Positions 27,587 through 36,794 of a stretch of 44,269 bases of DNA are shown here, in pieces (the stretch's first letter is position 1; each line of letters begins with the position of its first letter). The translations under genes were made by a program, and so were the position numbers. A model generated the notes under the pieces. That model was not told where the DNA came from and ran no database searches. It worked only from the letters and a program-made list of their open reading frames with translations. The DNA is taken from positions 1-44,269 of the IMG/VR virus record IMGVR_UViG_3300044621_001189. One strand, given 5' to 3'. This DNA is from a virus.

Positions 27587-28048
27587 TTAAGCCTCAGTGT
27601 TGTAAATCCACTCAATGGTTAATTTGTCGGTCTCTGTTAAGGATGATGCAATCTCAACAACAAAAGTGCTATTCCATTTTATGGACGGAGTAATCAATGG
27701 ATTGGATGCGTTTACAGGCCCTGCCAAAACAACACCAGATCCTGACGAACTTAGGCTGGCGCTTGTGATGTCGTAGGCAATGCCGTCCACTGTAATTTTA
27801 ACTCGTATTGTCCGCGCAGTAGCGTCATTTGTCCTAACGCTTAAAATTGGCATTTCGCCGCCAATCCCGCTTACATTCAAAAACGTTTTAAGCGTTGCCC
27901 CAGTCATCACCCCTGATAGAGTTGATATTGATTGCCCTAAAGTGGTAATGCCAGCGCCAGCTGTCCCGGCGATAGCGTACTTATTAAACAGCGCTCTTGT
28001 AGCTTTTCGCTGGCCAGCAGACGGAAACATTGATGATCTTAAAAACAT
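27587..28048 (-). CDS. hypothetical tail-region protein (153 aa)
   Basis: A 153-aa protein starting MFLRSSMFPSAGQRKATRAL. The C-terminal two thirds is beta-rich with repeated Ser/Thr/Gly (ITSASLSSSGSGVVLAGPVN, then KWNSTFVVEIASSLTETDKL). It looks like a small fibre or virion decorating protein. No family recognised. It starts 1 base after the tail-fibre stop. Confidence 0.72.
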   Translation of the reverse strand: MFLRSSMFPSAGQRKATRALFNKYAIAGTAGAGITTLGQSISTLSGVMTGATLKTFLNVSGIGGEMPILSVRTNDATARTIRVKITVDGIAYDITSASLSSSGSGVVLAGPVNASNPLITPSIKWNSTFVVEIASSLTETDKLTIEWIYNTEA

Positions 28049-28049
28049 T

Positions 28050-29099
28050 TTAAAAGCTCCACTGATTGGTGCCGTTTGAATACAGAATCATGGAATCTGC
28101 CCATTGGGTATCTATTTGAAATGATGTATCAGTGCCGCCAAGCCATCGAATAGTGTCTGCGCCGGATGCGGTGACAATCGGGTAAAGCGTGCGGGCAATA
28201 TCTGATTTTGCGATCACCAAACATGTATCAGATGGAACGGTATTAGCGAGAGGCAACAAATAGCCAGCATTACCATCGGTTAGCATGTTGCACCATTCAG
28301 CCTTCAAAGTGCCGCCTCCGGCCATTGTGTTTGTTTTAAATAGCTGCGGATTTGCATCAAAAATAACGCGGTTTAATGGTTTCCACCACGTATATGCAGT
28401 ATCACCTACAGGGTTATGGTTTAGGTTGTTGTTTTGCTGTGATACAACGACAGCGCCGTTAGAGTCGATGGCAAGGTCATAGTGGCGATAGGTTGCTGTG
28501 CTGCCCCAGTGGGGAATATTGTGAATGCGCTGCCAATAAGCATGCGCTGTTTGTGGGTTTTGACCGGTTGCAGCTTGGAAGCACTTGAAAAGGCCGCCGT
28601 CGTGAGTAATGTAATCGCCTACGCCGTAGGTCTCGGTCGAAACATACTCGCCAATGATAAAGACCTGCTTCCAGTAGGCAGTTACGTTTGCAGGATTAGT
28701 TGGGTCTCTGTTTAAGTTGCTGTTTGCGGTTGACTCGTACCGATTGCCATCTGAGCCTGTCACCAATCGCCCAATCGTATAAGAAACTACGGCAGACCAG
28801 CTATCAAACTGACCCTGAATCTCTTCGCCGCCTACGTTATCAACTGGCCAGCCGGTTTGAGTTATTCCGGCTGCGCTTTTAAGCTCTACGCGGTATGTGC
28901 CATCCAAAAAGATAGGGGCAAACACGCCAGCGGAATCTGCTACAACTGGGTGCGCGTGCGGCGTTGTTAGCTCGATGTTTTGATATACAACCTTTGGCGT
29001 GCTGGTGCCGTTCTCGTAAAAATACAATAAAGCACCTGGCAACGTTTTTAGCGTGTCGGTCGTGTATTTTATGACTGGATTAGTAAATCGTTGCGGCAT
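28050..29099 (-). CDS. tail fibre/spike with head-binding N-terminus and carbohydrate-binding repeats
   Basis: A 349-aa protein. The N-terminus (MPQRFTNPVIKYTTDTLKTL to about residue 95, ending GWPVDNVGGEEI) is the type of virion-binding domain found at the start of phage spikes. It is followed by three repeats with the CBM5/12-like pattern Y-x2-G-x2-V/I...G-x-Y/F...NP...W: SAVVSYTIGRLVTGSDGNRY, STETYGVGDYITHDGGLFKC, and SAT-like STATYRHYDLAIDSNGAVVV. The last about 80 residues form a beta-rich tip. It should attach to the virion and bind a surface glycan. The start overlaps the 24-aa gene stop (TAATG). Confidence 0.75.
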   Translation of the reverse strand: MPQRFTNPVIKYTTDTLKTLPGALLYFYENGTSTPKVVYQNIELTTPHAHPVVADSAGVFAPIFLDGTYRVELKSAAGITQTGWPVDNVGGEEIQGQFDSWSAVVSYTIGRLVTGSDGNRYESTANSNLNRDPTNPANVTAYWKQVFIIGEYVSTETYGVGDYITHDGGLFKCFQAATGQNPQTAHAYWQRIHNIPHWGSTATYRHYDLAIDSNGAVVVSQQNNNLNHNPVGDTAYTWWKPLNRVIFDANPQLFKTNTMAGGGTLKAEWCNMLTDGNAGYLLPLANTVPSDTCLVIAKSDIARTLYPIVTASGADTIRWLGGTDTSFQIDTQWADSMILYSNGTNQWSF

Positions 29100-29173
29100 T
29101 ATTTATCCTCGAGGAAGAAAGCTGGCAACCAAATGCCAACTAAGATAATTGCAGCGAACCATAACTCTATCAT
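29099..29173 (-). CDS. 24-aa transmembrane micropeptide
   Basis: The frame starts MIELWFAAIILVGIWLPAFF and ends LEDK. Its ATG overlaps the stop of the ejection protein upstream (ATGA), and its TAA overlaps the tail-fibre ATG (TAATG). Almost the whole peptide is one transmembrane helix. Position and coupling argue that it is translated. Confidence 0.65.
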   Translation of the reverse strand: MIELWFAAIILVGIWLPAFFLEDK

Positions 29174-31185
29174 TTTTTACTCTCCAATTCTTCTGCTAGC
29201 TGCTGGATAACTGCCGCGTCATCAGCGGATGATTGATTGGCCACATTCACCAAGGAGCCTATCGCAGCGGATGCGTTGCTTGCTGGTATTTTTGAGCTTT
29301 TCGCTAGCCATTTCACAAACGTTGGGTTTGTCATTAATCGCGCCCCCGCGTTGTTCATCGCTATGCTTGACGCCACCACACTCAAGACAACAGGGTCAAC
29401 AGTTGCGACACCACCGGCAAGGCCTGCACCTGCTGCTATTCTTGAACCTGCCTGCACTGTGCCGCTGTAGTTTGCGCCCTGCTTTCCTGCATACTTTACC
29501 GTACTTGCTACACGGGCAAGCTTGGAAAGGTCATCATAATACGAATTCAGCTTGTCACCGCCAGAAAATAGCGCTTTTTTTGCTGTGCCGAGCTTATCCC
29601 AATCAGTCACAAACTTGTCGATAGAGAACGCATCACCTTCGGCATTTTGCGTGCCCGATGTTGCGCGCCCCATTCTGCGAATAACGTTAGATGCAACAAC
29701 TTCCCACTCTTCAGGTTTTAGGCTGCGCTTTACTGCGTTGATTGTTTTTGTGCCTTCGCCACCCTTTGCCACTGCGTTAAAAATCTTGTCGGTATCAACT
29801 TTTGTGGCGATGCGCTCAAGATAGTCGTCAATCCTATCGTGCCCAGTGCGAGTGTATGCGTTAGCGCGCTCAAACGCCTTTAATGCTTCGGGGCTGGATT
29901 TTGCAGCGGCAGATTTAATGTCCTGTGTGAGCGCACCATAAACACGCTTTAGCTCGGCGCGTGGGATGTCGCTAATCAGCTCATTGTTGCCGATCTTCTG
30001 CCCAATAGATGACCGAAGGCTTTTTAATGTTTGATAGTCAACGGTAGGCGATTCATCCAATACTTGCTGCAATTGCACGAGCTTTGGGTTATCCAATATC
30101 TGGCCTACGCCATCACCGCGAACCAGCTGCCCAAGCATAGATTTGGTGTTAGTTGTATCGACCGGCAAGGCTGGATCAATCATTTGATCGGCTTTGTTCC
30201 ACAATGCGGATGATGAAGTGCGGAATCGATCAAGGAACCCGCCGCGCCCCTGAATGCCCTTTTTAATCTCAAGACCTGCCGCCTCTGCACCTGTTTTTGT
30301 GCTGAGATTGTCGGCCATATCTGCTACTCGCTTCTGAATGTTTTCGGCGATAGATGCAGACTTATCCCTAATCCTGCCGCCACCCATTACACTGCCTGAA
30401 ACGGTTTCAGCCTTTTGAATTGCGGGCGATCCGGTAGCCATTCCGACGGTAGGAGTCTCACCAATAAATGCAAAGTCATCGATGCTTTTTGCTATTGCCT
30501 GTTGATTCCCACCTGCGAATATTTTCTTGATTGCCTGTCCTGCTAATTGTGGTGCAAGTGTTACCGCTGCTGGTGCCGCAATAGCGCCGATCATCGCGCC
30601 TTCTTCGCCACCAACCTCGCGACCAACAGCAGAGCCTGCGCCAGATAATGCAGCAAACCCAGCATCCTGCGCCATTGTAGATGACCCCAATTGGCGCAAC
30701 GCACCAACCCCGACAGATTCGGAACCAGTTGCAAGCTGAGGAAGTGTGCCAACATTACCGACTTGCCCAGTAACCATTCCTGTTAATGGCTGAGCCGCTG
30801 TGCGCAAAGCGCCGCCCATAGCCAATGCAGATGGGATAGTCTCGCCCGCCGCCCGCACAACATCACGCCCTAAGCCTTGCTCCATGAAGTTGCCCTGTGT
30901 GGCAGGCGCCCATGCTTGTGTAAGTGACGGGACGCGCATATCCGAACCTGACAGCTCCATCGCTGCATTTACAGGCGACATTACAAAATCAACTAGGCCA
31001 GTGGCGCCACGGTTTACGGCGGCCATACCCTCAAGAACAGGGTTAACAGCGTAATCCATTGCGGCATCGCCAGCCTGCTGAAGAATGCCTTTTTCTTTTG
31101 GCTGCTCTTGAGATATAGGCTTTGCACTGGAAATATCAAAGCCTTTCTTCTGCACTGGCCGCGCTGTACTCATATCAAATGCCAT
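29170..31185 (-). CDS. DNA ejection/transfer protein, large (671 aa)
   Basis: A 671-aa virion ejection protein. The N-terminus MAFDMSTARPVQKKGFDISS, with its two STARP/SSAKP-type repeats, is typical of P22-like DNA-transfer protein families. An Ala/Gly-rich hydrophobic region follows (residues about 120-230), then a long helical part, and the C-terminus has a hydrophobic stretch (RIAAGAGLAGGVATVDPVVL). In P22, gp7/gp16/gp20 are ejected to form a conduit through the cell envelope. Identity is by pattern and position. Confidence 0.75.
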   Translation of the reverse strand: MAFDMSTARPVQKKGFDISSAKPISQEQPKEKGILQQAGDAAMDYAVNPVLEGMAAVNRGATGLVDFVMSPVNAAMELSGSDMRVPSLTQAWAPATQGNFMEQGLGRDVVRAAGETIPSALAMGGALRTAAQPLTGMVTGQVGNVGTLPQLATGSESVGVGALRQLGSSTMAQDAGFAALSGAGSAVGREVGGEEGAMIGAIAAPAAVTLAPQLAGQAIKKIFAGGNQQAIAKSIDDFAFIGETPTVGMATGSPAIQKAETVSGSVMGGGRIRDKSASIAENIQKRVADMADNLSTKTGAEAAGLEIKKGIQGRGGFLDRFRTSSSALWNKADQMIDPALPVDTTNTKSMLGQLVRGDGVGQILDNPKLVQLQQVLDESPTVDYQTLKSLRSSIGQKIGNNELISDIPRAELKRVYGALTQDIKSAAAKSSPEALKAFERANAYTRTGHDRIDDYLERIATKVDTDKIFNAVAKGGEGTKTINAVKRSLKPEEWEVVASNVIRRMGRATSGTQNAEGDAFSIDKFVTDWDKLGTAKKALFSGGDKLNSYYDDLSKLARVASTVKYAGKQGANYSGTVQAGSRIAAGAGLAGGVATVDPVVLSVVASSIAMNNAGARLMTNPTFVKWLAKSSKIPASNASAAIGSLVNVANQSSADDAAVIQQLAEELESKK

Positions 31186-32456
31186 TACAGTTCCTCATAT
31201 GAGCCGTCAGGGTAAACAATAGCGCGATTGCCGTTTGCGTCTGTCATTTCTACGCCGCCGGACTTTCCTGTTGCCGCTGGATTCGCTATGCCTTGAGTTG
31301 CACCAGTGGGGGCGGATTTCATTTGCTCCTGCTGCTGCTTGCGCCATGATGAAATAAGGCTTTCGCCCGATCTTGTTCGCAAACTGCCATTTTCTGATAT
31401 GAAATTGGCTTTGTATTCCGAGAACTCCGCACGCTTTTCATTTAGTCGGGCAACTGCTGACAGCCAATTAGCGACGTACTCAGGAGATGCTTTATCAGTT
31501 GGGAATGGCGCACGAACCATCTCAATATCACGATCAGTAGCAGGACCAGGGGGAAGGTTCTTGATCGCCTCACTATTTACGATCTGCATTGCCTGTTTGC
31601 GAAGACCAGTTACCTCGTCTTGATTCCCAGTTTGCTCTTTGATGTATTCTGTCCATGTTGACTTTAGGCCGCCAGACATCGCCGACGCTTTTATCTGATC
31701 TGCTAACGTCATATACCGGCTTGCAGCAGATGATGCCTCTGCCGCGTCTGTACTTGCCATGTCCAGCTGCTTTTCAGCATAGGCTGATAAATCCATGCCC
31801 TCGCGGGATATCATATTCAGCTTACGCCCAACAGCTTCTTTCTCTGCGCCTTCTGGCAGGCTGTTGTAATACTCAATTTCTTGAATTGACGCTGGAGTCT
31901 GGCCTGCTGCGGCTGCGCTTGGGTTATTCTTCTGCCACTCAAACTTCTCACGCGCTAAGCTAGCCTTCTCCTGTTCGTATGCACTCATTCCACTATCTTG
32001 CGGATTAAGTGACCTGTGCATAACAAACAAGGATGTGACCGCCTTCATTGGGTCTTCGTTCATGCCTTGAACCCACTTTTCAAGGGTAGATGTATCCTGA
32101 CCTTGAGCCTTGCGGGATTCGATTAGCTGCTGCGCGTGTGCGTATGCTTGATTGGGATCTGACTGCGCCAAGGTATAGAGCTGGGTCACGTCGTTTGAGT
32201 ACTGATTAAATCTATCCCCGTCGTTAAGCGGGATATTTAACACCTTTGCAACCAAAGCAAACTTTTCAGGATCGTTTTCAGCTAACCAGCGAAAGCTTGA
32301 GCCTTCCTGAAGATTTGGAAGTGCCTTAGCAATAGCGCGCCCCATTTCAACCTTGGCGAGTGCGGACTGCTGTTCTTTTACTCTTTGCTGGCGAATATCG
32401 ATTGCCTGAGCAATGTTAGCCATGCGCGGGTTTGCTATTTGTCCGAGAATATCCAT
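31185..32456 (-). CDS. DNA ejection/transfer protein, middle (423 aa)
   Basis: A 423-aa, mostly helical, Gln/Ala-rich protein starting MDILGQIANPRMANIAQAID. The acid/basic amphipathic helices are rich in EKA repeats (AEKQLDMASTDAAEASSAAS) and there is no membrane segment. The start overlaps neither neighbour; the stop overlaps the next ATG. It lies between the two other ejection proteins, matching the P22 gp20/gp16 cluster. Confidence 0.7.
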   Translation of the reverse strand: MDILGQIANPRMANIAQAIDIRQQRVKEQQSALAKVEMGRAIAKALPNLQEGSSFRWLAENDPEKFALVAKVLNIPLNDGDRFNQYSNDVTQLYTLAQSDPNQAYAHAQQLIESRKAQGQDTSTLEKWVQGMNEDPMKAVTSLFVMHRSLNPQDSGMSAYEQEKASLAREKFEWQKNNPSAAAAGQTPASIQEIEYYNSLPEGAEKEAVGRKLNMISREGMDLSAYAEKQLDMASTDAAEASSAASRYMTLADQIKASAMSGGLKSTWTEYIKEQTGNQDEVTGLRKQAMQIVNSEAIKNLPPGPATDRDIEMVRAPFPTDKASPEYVANWLSAVARLNEKRAEFSEYKANFISENGSLRTRSGESLISSWRKQQQEQMKSAPTGATQGIANPAATGKSGGVEMTDANGNRAIVYPDGSYEEL

Positions 32457-32462
32457 TACTTT

Positions 32463-34043
32463 TTACCCCCCAAGTTCACCGGAAGCTATCAACTGTTCTG
32501 TCCCGCCCTGCAATGCGTTACTCATGCCCAAAGTCCCCGCTGCATTGGCCGCGCCGATATTGCTATAACCCTGCGCAACAGTTGATGCTTGGCCGCCTGA
32601 GATATTAGCAAGAATCGCCGCTAATTGTTGCGCGTCGATTTTCTCTTGCATTCCAGATTGGTAAATCATATCCGTAACGGTCGATATGTCTTTTGCCATC
32701 ATGTCGCTAATCGCTACGCCGTTTTGTGCGAGCATGTTGGATATGTTCGACGCTGCCTGATTAGCGTTTTGCGCGATGGCTTGACCGGCTTGCGTGCGTC
32801 CGCCTGCTATTTGTTGCGCTGTTCCAGTGTACAGGCCTGCTGTGTTTAGTCCGTTGGCTTGGGCAAGGCTGGCCAGCTGTGAATAAGCGTCAGCCTTAAG
32901 CTTGGTGTTCTGTGCGTTTCTTGCTTGATCAGCCTGAAATTGCATAACCTGATTTTGAGCCTGAAGCTCAGCGTTTTGTGCGTTACGTTGAGCATCAGCG
33001 CCAAATTGCGTTAATTGATTTTGAGCCTGTAGTTGTGCATTTAACTGATTGACACTTAGATCGCCTTGGAATTGGCGGCCCGCCAAATCAGCCTGCAATC
33101 CTAATTGCTGCCCATAAATACTCGCCTCATTGCCCATTTTTTGTGCTTGAAGCTGGGCATCTGCCGACATTTTTCCAGCCTCTAAATTACCAAGAATTCC
33201 TGCTTGCTGGCCGCGCAATTGGCCGATCTGCCCCGCTGCCTGCAATCCAGTGTTAGTAACTTGGCTCAAGTTGTTGAACTGATTTTGATAGTCCTGTGAA
33301 GCTATGCCTGATGCGTTTCTTTGCAGTTCTTGCAGCACGTTACCGCCAAGCAAGCCGCCCCTAGCTGCCGCGCTTTGCTCTGTTGCGCGCTGCATTTGCT
33401 CCATCTGGTACTGCATTGCTGGCGAGCCTTGATAGGCTGCGTATGCCGCTTGTTGCGCTGCCTGACCGTTCGCACCTGATAAGTCCGCCTGCAATTTATT
33501 GGCCGAATTGCCTTGTGTAGAATATCCGATTAATGGGTCGACGCCTTGCTGAATAGCTGCATTTGCCTTTGATGGATCATACCCTGCGCTGCCAGCCGAT
33601 TGTGTGTATTGCTGGCTTATCCCCAATGGCGCCCTGATAATGGCTGATTGAACTTGCGGGGCACTGCCAATTTGTGCACCTGCTATTTGCGGCGCCGCAC
33701 CTATTTGCGATGCAGGCATTTGTAAATCGGCGATTTTATTAAGATTGCTCGTCGCTAAAGTGTTGCCTGTGAACATAGCCCCAAGCGCCGCCGATTGACC
33801 GCCAAGCAAAGCCTGCTCTGAACCTATTAGTCCAGTTTGCGGTACTGCCACATTAGGCGCGGGCTGGGCTGTCGGCAGCATTGTAGTGGTTGCTGGGCGC
33901 GGAATAGCTTGTTGCGGTTGCTGCTGATTAGGCAGGCTAGTGTTTGGCATTACAGTTGTGCTAATTGGCGCAGGTGATCCTCCCAACATGCCAACCCTTT
34001 GGTTTGGTGCCATCATTACTGCTGGATTCATCATTTTAGTCAT
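32463..34043 (-). CDS. Gln/Ala-rich internal virion protein (526 aa)
   Basis: The start at 34043 (MTKMMNPAVMMAPNQRVGML) has AGGTGTGTC upstream, 8 bases after the previous stop. A longer frame to 34097 would overlap that gene. The N-terminal 120 residues are Pro/Gln-rich (PQQAIPRPATTTMLPTAQPA); the middle has repeated AQ/NAQNA units (QAQNQLTQFGADAQRNAQNA, ELQAQNQVMQFQADQARNAQ) and the rest is helical. The composition and location fit the gp20-like ejection protein family. Confidence 0.72.
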   Translation of the reverse strand: MTKMMNPAVMMAPNQRVGMLGGSPAPISTTVMPNTSLPNQQQPQQAIPRPATTTMLPTAQPAPNVAVPQTGLIGSEQALLGGQSAALGAMFTGNTLATSNLNKIADLQMPASQIGAAPQIAGAQIGSAPQVQSAIIRAPLGISQQYTQSAGSAGYDPSKANAAIQQGVDPLIGYSTQGNSANKLQADLSGANGQAAQQAAYAAYQGSPAMQYQMEQMQRATEQSAAARGGLLGGNVLQELQRNASGIASQDYQNQFNNLSQVTNTGLQAAGQIGQLRGQQAGILGNLEAGKMSADAQLQAQKMGNEASIYGQQLGLQADLAGRQFQGDLSVNQLNAQLQAQNQLTQFGADAQRNAQNAELQAQNQVMQFQADQARNAQNTKLKADAYSQLASLAQANGLNTAGLYTGTAQQIAGGRTQAGQAIAQNANQAASNISNMLAQNGVAISDMMAKDISTVTDMIYQSGMQEKIDAQQLAAILANISGGQASTVAQGYSNIGAANAAGTLGMSNALQGGTEQLIASGELGG

Positions 34044-34050
34044 GACACAC

Positions 34051-34662
34051 CTAGAATATTTTCTTAAAGAGTTTTCGCGCTGGATCTTTCGATTCAATTT
34101 TCTTCACGATAGCTTTTGCGCCGCCTAATGGATTTTTTGCGTAATTCAGCGGGTTCATAAGCTGCGCCGTGCTGGCTGGCTGTTTTGCTCCTTGCTGTGC
34201 TGGCTGAGCCTGTTCTACGGTTGGCTGCTCTGCCGCTGAATCTGCGGCTCCAAGAATCGGCGCTTGTGTTAATTGCGCTTGATCCATGTATCCAGCGGGT
34301 GCCTGTTGCACTTGTTGATTGGTAAAGCTCATATCGACCGGCAGACCAAGGATTGCATTATTAGCCTGCTGTGCGCCTTGGCCTAATACATTAATACCCT
34401 GCTGAAATCCTTGTGTTACTGGCGCCATTCTTTGCGGTGCTGCTTGTCGGTAGAAGTTGAACGCGCCCTCTATTCCTGATCGACCTTGCGATGCGCCTTG
34501 CTGGAATAGACGGTTAACATCATCCCGCGCCTGTTGCGCTAAAGCAGAAGATGCTTCAATGCCCTTTTCTATCCCTTTGGTTTGCTGCTTAGATGCTTTG
34601 TTTGATGCGTAAGCGCCAGCCGCCGCAGACACCACAACTGCCCCACTTATGAAGAAAGACAT
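34051..34662 (-). CDS. internal virion/ejection protein, small (203 aa)
   Basis: A 203-aa protein with an N-terminal hydrophobic segment (MSFFISGAVVVSAAAGAYAS), a charged helix (NKASKQQTKGIEKGIEASSA), then Gln/Ala/Pro-rich sequence, and a basic C-terminus. This is the layout of P22 gp7-like ejection proteins. It starts inside the end of the 149-aa gene upstream (16-bp overlap). Confidence 0.72.
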   Translation of the reverse strand: MSFFISGAVVVSAAAGAYASNKASKQQTKGIEKGIEASSALAQQARDDVNRLFQQGASQGRSGIEGAFNFYRQAAPQRMAPVTQGFQQGINVLGQGAQQANNAILGLPVDMSFTNQQVQQAPAGYMDQAQLTQAPILGAADSAAEQPTVEQAQPAQQGAKQPASTAQLMNPLNYAKNPLGGAKAIVKKIESKDPARKLFKKIF

Positions 34663-35096
34663 TTTTTTTCTCCCGCTATTCGATCAAATACGTTGTAGTC
34701 ATTGGTCACAATCTCGGCCTCAGCCTCTTCTACGGTTAGCTTGTCGGTAGTGTGATAAGCAGTCCATAGAGTGTCTTCGTGCATGAATAGGGCACGCTTA
34801 CTGCCGGGCTTGCCAACAAATGTGCATGGGCCTTTAACGCGAACAGATCCGAACTCATCAGTTATCGTCACATCACCATAAGCTATTGAGCAAAGGTGCT
34901 CCTTAATGTGGATCTTCCCTGTAACTACTGAATTTTTTGGCATCCATAATTCACGAGCGTAAATTCCACCGCCAAAATAATGCTTAGGCTGGAAGTCAAT
35001 TTGCGGCATGGCCAATACTTGTTCTTCGAGCGCCTTTATTGACTCTCGCGTCTGCCGAAAGTCATCATCAAATACGGTTAGATTAATATCACTCAT
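34647..35096 (-). CDS. cupin-like hypothetical virion-region protein (149 aa)
   Basis: The ATG at 35096 overlaps the stop of the 83-aa gene (ATGA); the two codons upstream are not needed. The 149-aa protein starts MSDINLTVFDDDFRQTRESI. The second half (NSVVTGKIHIKEHLCSIAYG, TITDEFGSVRVKGPCTF, then KRALFMHEDTLWTAYHTTD) has the alternating strands and His/Glu of a cupin-like barrel, seen in many P22-like phages between connector and ejection genes. Function unknown. Confidence 0.78.
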   Translation of the reverse strand: MSDINLTVFDDDFRQTRESIKALEEQVLAMPQIDFQPKHYFGGGIYARELWMPKNSVVTGKIHIKEHLCSIAYGDVTITDEFGSVRVKGPCTFVGKPGSKRALFMHEDTLWTAYHTTDKLTVEEAEAEIVTNDYNVFDRIAGEKKCLSS

Positions 35097-35344
35097 ACCC
35101 ACCCCAGCGCAGTATCACCACCAACATCATCAACGCGCTTTATGTACGTTTGTCCGGTTGCATCATCCATGTATTGCCTGAGCTTTCGCGCACTCACAAC
35201 ACCTTCTGGTGAACCTGTGCCACTCAAGAATGCCAGCGCCGCGACCTGCTCCGAAAACACCTGCAAATTCTGCAATGGCCGAAGCTGCTCATCGACTATC
35301 GGCTGGTTTCGTGTCAATGGATTAAGCGCCAATTTCAACCTCAA
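35093..35344 (-). CDS. small hypothetical protein after gp10-like gene (83 aa)
   Basis: The frame begins TTG (MRLKLALNPLTRNQPIVDEQ) and overlaps the gp10-like gene by 23 bp. Another TTG four codons later is also possible, and neither has a strong ribosome site apart from GAGG at 35339-35342. Contains EQVAALAFLSGTGSPEGVVS. Small and soluble; function unknown. Its stop overlaps the ATG of the cupin-like gene. Confidence 0.65.
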   Translation of the reverse strand: MRLKLALNPLTRNQPIVDEQLRPLQNLQVFSEQVAALAFLSGTGSPEGVVSARKLRQYMDDATGQTYIKRVDDVGGDTALGWV

Positions 35345-36794
35345 GTTTTACGAATGCAATTTTTATAGGTTCGCTAATATCAAACCGAAAACATGCCGAT
35401 CTTGGGAATCTTCCTAAACACGGCCATGAAATAGGGTAACGATACTGACCAATTGAACCCATAAATCTGGATATCTCAGGGCTATAAGTTTGGCCGCCGT
35501 CATAGGATACGGACAACCTAGTTACGGGCGCGCTGCCTTGGCCTGAAATTGGATTGGTGCCGGATTCGGCAACTAGCTCTAGCTGGTAGACTGAAAACGG
35601 TTTGCCGCCGTTATCAATTGGGGGTGTAGTGAAATATCGTCTGATTTCTTCGTCGTATTCGTAAAATACATTCTCAGACAATAAGCCAATCTTACCACTT
35701 AATTCATCACCAACCAATAGCACAGAATAGGCATCAACCAGTGACGTTACGCGCCATGGCTGCGGGCTGTAGAATCTATCGATTGACTCACGGCGGAACC
35801 ATGTGCCTGTACTTACGTCATAAACTATTGTGCATACCGTTGGGACGGTAAAGGTGACAAGTACGTGGCCTTTTTCTGAGTGGCGCAGCGCAAATGCTTG
35901 GCTTACTTTCTCAATACCGCCCGAGTAAATGAGCTTGTCAACTGAAGATGGCGAAATCTTTACCGGCTGGCCGCCATTGGTACTGTAAATCCCGGGCTGC
36001 TCATTCTCGCCAGATCCTATCCACACCAACGTCCCATTGACCTCAATTAATGACTTTGCCGCCGCGCATCCTTTCTGCTGAATTCCGCTTGATATTCTTT
36101 CGTAAGGCATCCCAGCGCCGCCAACGTTCTGATATGGCTCAAATGTGCGTGAGCCAAACACGTAAAGCAGGCCGTTTAATGGGGATATTGCGACAAGGTT
36201 GTCGGGGTCAGATTCGGCGCTTGCAAAATCCAAAGCATTGTAGGCAAGGCCATTCCTAAGCTCAGATTTGAACCACTTATTAGAATTTGCCTTGGGAAAT
36301 AGGAAATAACCATCTTGGAAATCAACGCCAAGAACTGGGCCATCAAAATCACTATCGGATATTTGCACTAATCCACCGGCTACGGTGTAAATCCATGCGT
36401 TGAATTGATTGTTGTAATCCGGCGCCACAATACAAATCTGTGTTCCGTTCTGCGCCATAAACACCAACGCGGAACCATCGATAGATTCTGCGCCGCTTAC
36501 GTTGTTTGTGGTGTACGTCCTAACACCGAAGCTATCAGTGGTAAAAGTCACACTATAAAGCGCATTGCCGCAAACAAAGTACGGCACCCCGCCCATCTCA
36601 ATGCCGCCACGATTAAAGGCATTGACTGCGGTGTCGGCCACTTCTTCAATGCCGAATGTGGCGATCAACGCGCCATCGGTAATAGTTAGGCCGTCAGGAA
36701 CATGCGGGCGAAGGTTTACACAGTCTCTAGCCGAAATGGCAAGAGAGTCATCTTTGTAATAACCAAGGGCAATAGGAATACCAGAGCGAGGCAT
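35322..36794 (-). CDS. P22 gp10-like head-closure/tail hub protein (490 aa)
   Basis: A 490-aa protein close to P22 gp10 in length (472 aa). It starts MPRSGIPIALGYYKDDSLAI, then SARDCVNLRPHVPDGLT, and is beta-rich throughout (propeller-like repeats such as GTLVWIGSGENEQPGIYSTN and RLSVSYDGGQTYSPEISRF). In P22 it plugs the packaged DNA and binds the tail needle and spikes. It follows the gp4-like gene directly (stop/start overlap). Confidence 0.85.
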   Translation of the reverse strand: MPRSGIPIALGYYKDDSLAISARDCVNLRPHVPDGLTITDGALIATFGIEEVADTAVNAFNRGGIEMGGVPYFVCGNALYSVTFTTDSFGVRTYTTNNVSGAESIDGSALVFMAQNGTQICIVAPDYNNQFNAWIYTVAGGLVQISDSDFDGPVLGVDFQDGYFLFPKANSNKWFKSELRNGLAYNALDFASAESDPDNLVAISPLNGLLYVFGSRTFEPYQNVGGAGMPYERISSGIQQKGCAAAKSLIEVNGTLVWIGSGENEQPGIYSTNGGQPVKISPSSVDKLIYSGGIEKVSQAFALRHSEKGHVLVTFTVPTVCTIVYDVSTGTWFRRESIDRFYSPQPWRVTSLVDAYSVLLVGDELSGKIGLLSENVFYEYDEEIRRYFTTPPIDNGGKPFSVYQLELVAESGTNPISGQGSAPVTRLSVSYDGGQTYSPEISRFMGSIGQYRYPISWPCLGRFPRSACFRFDISEPIKIAFVKLEVEIGA

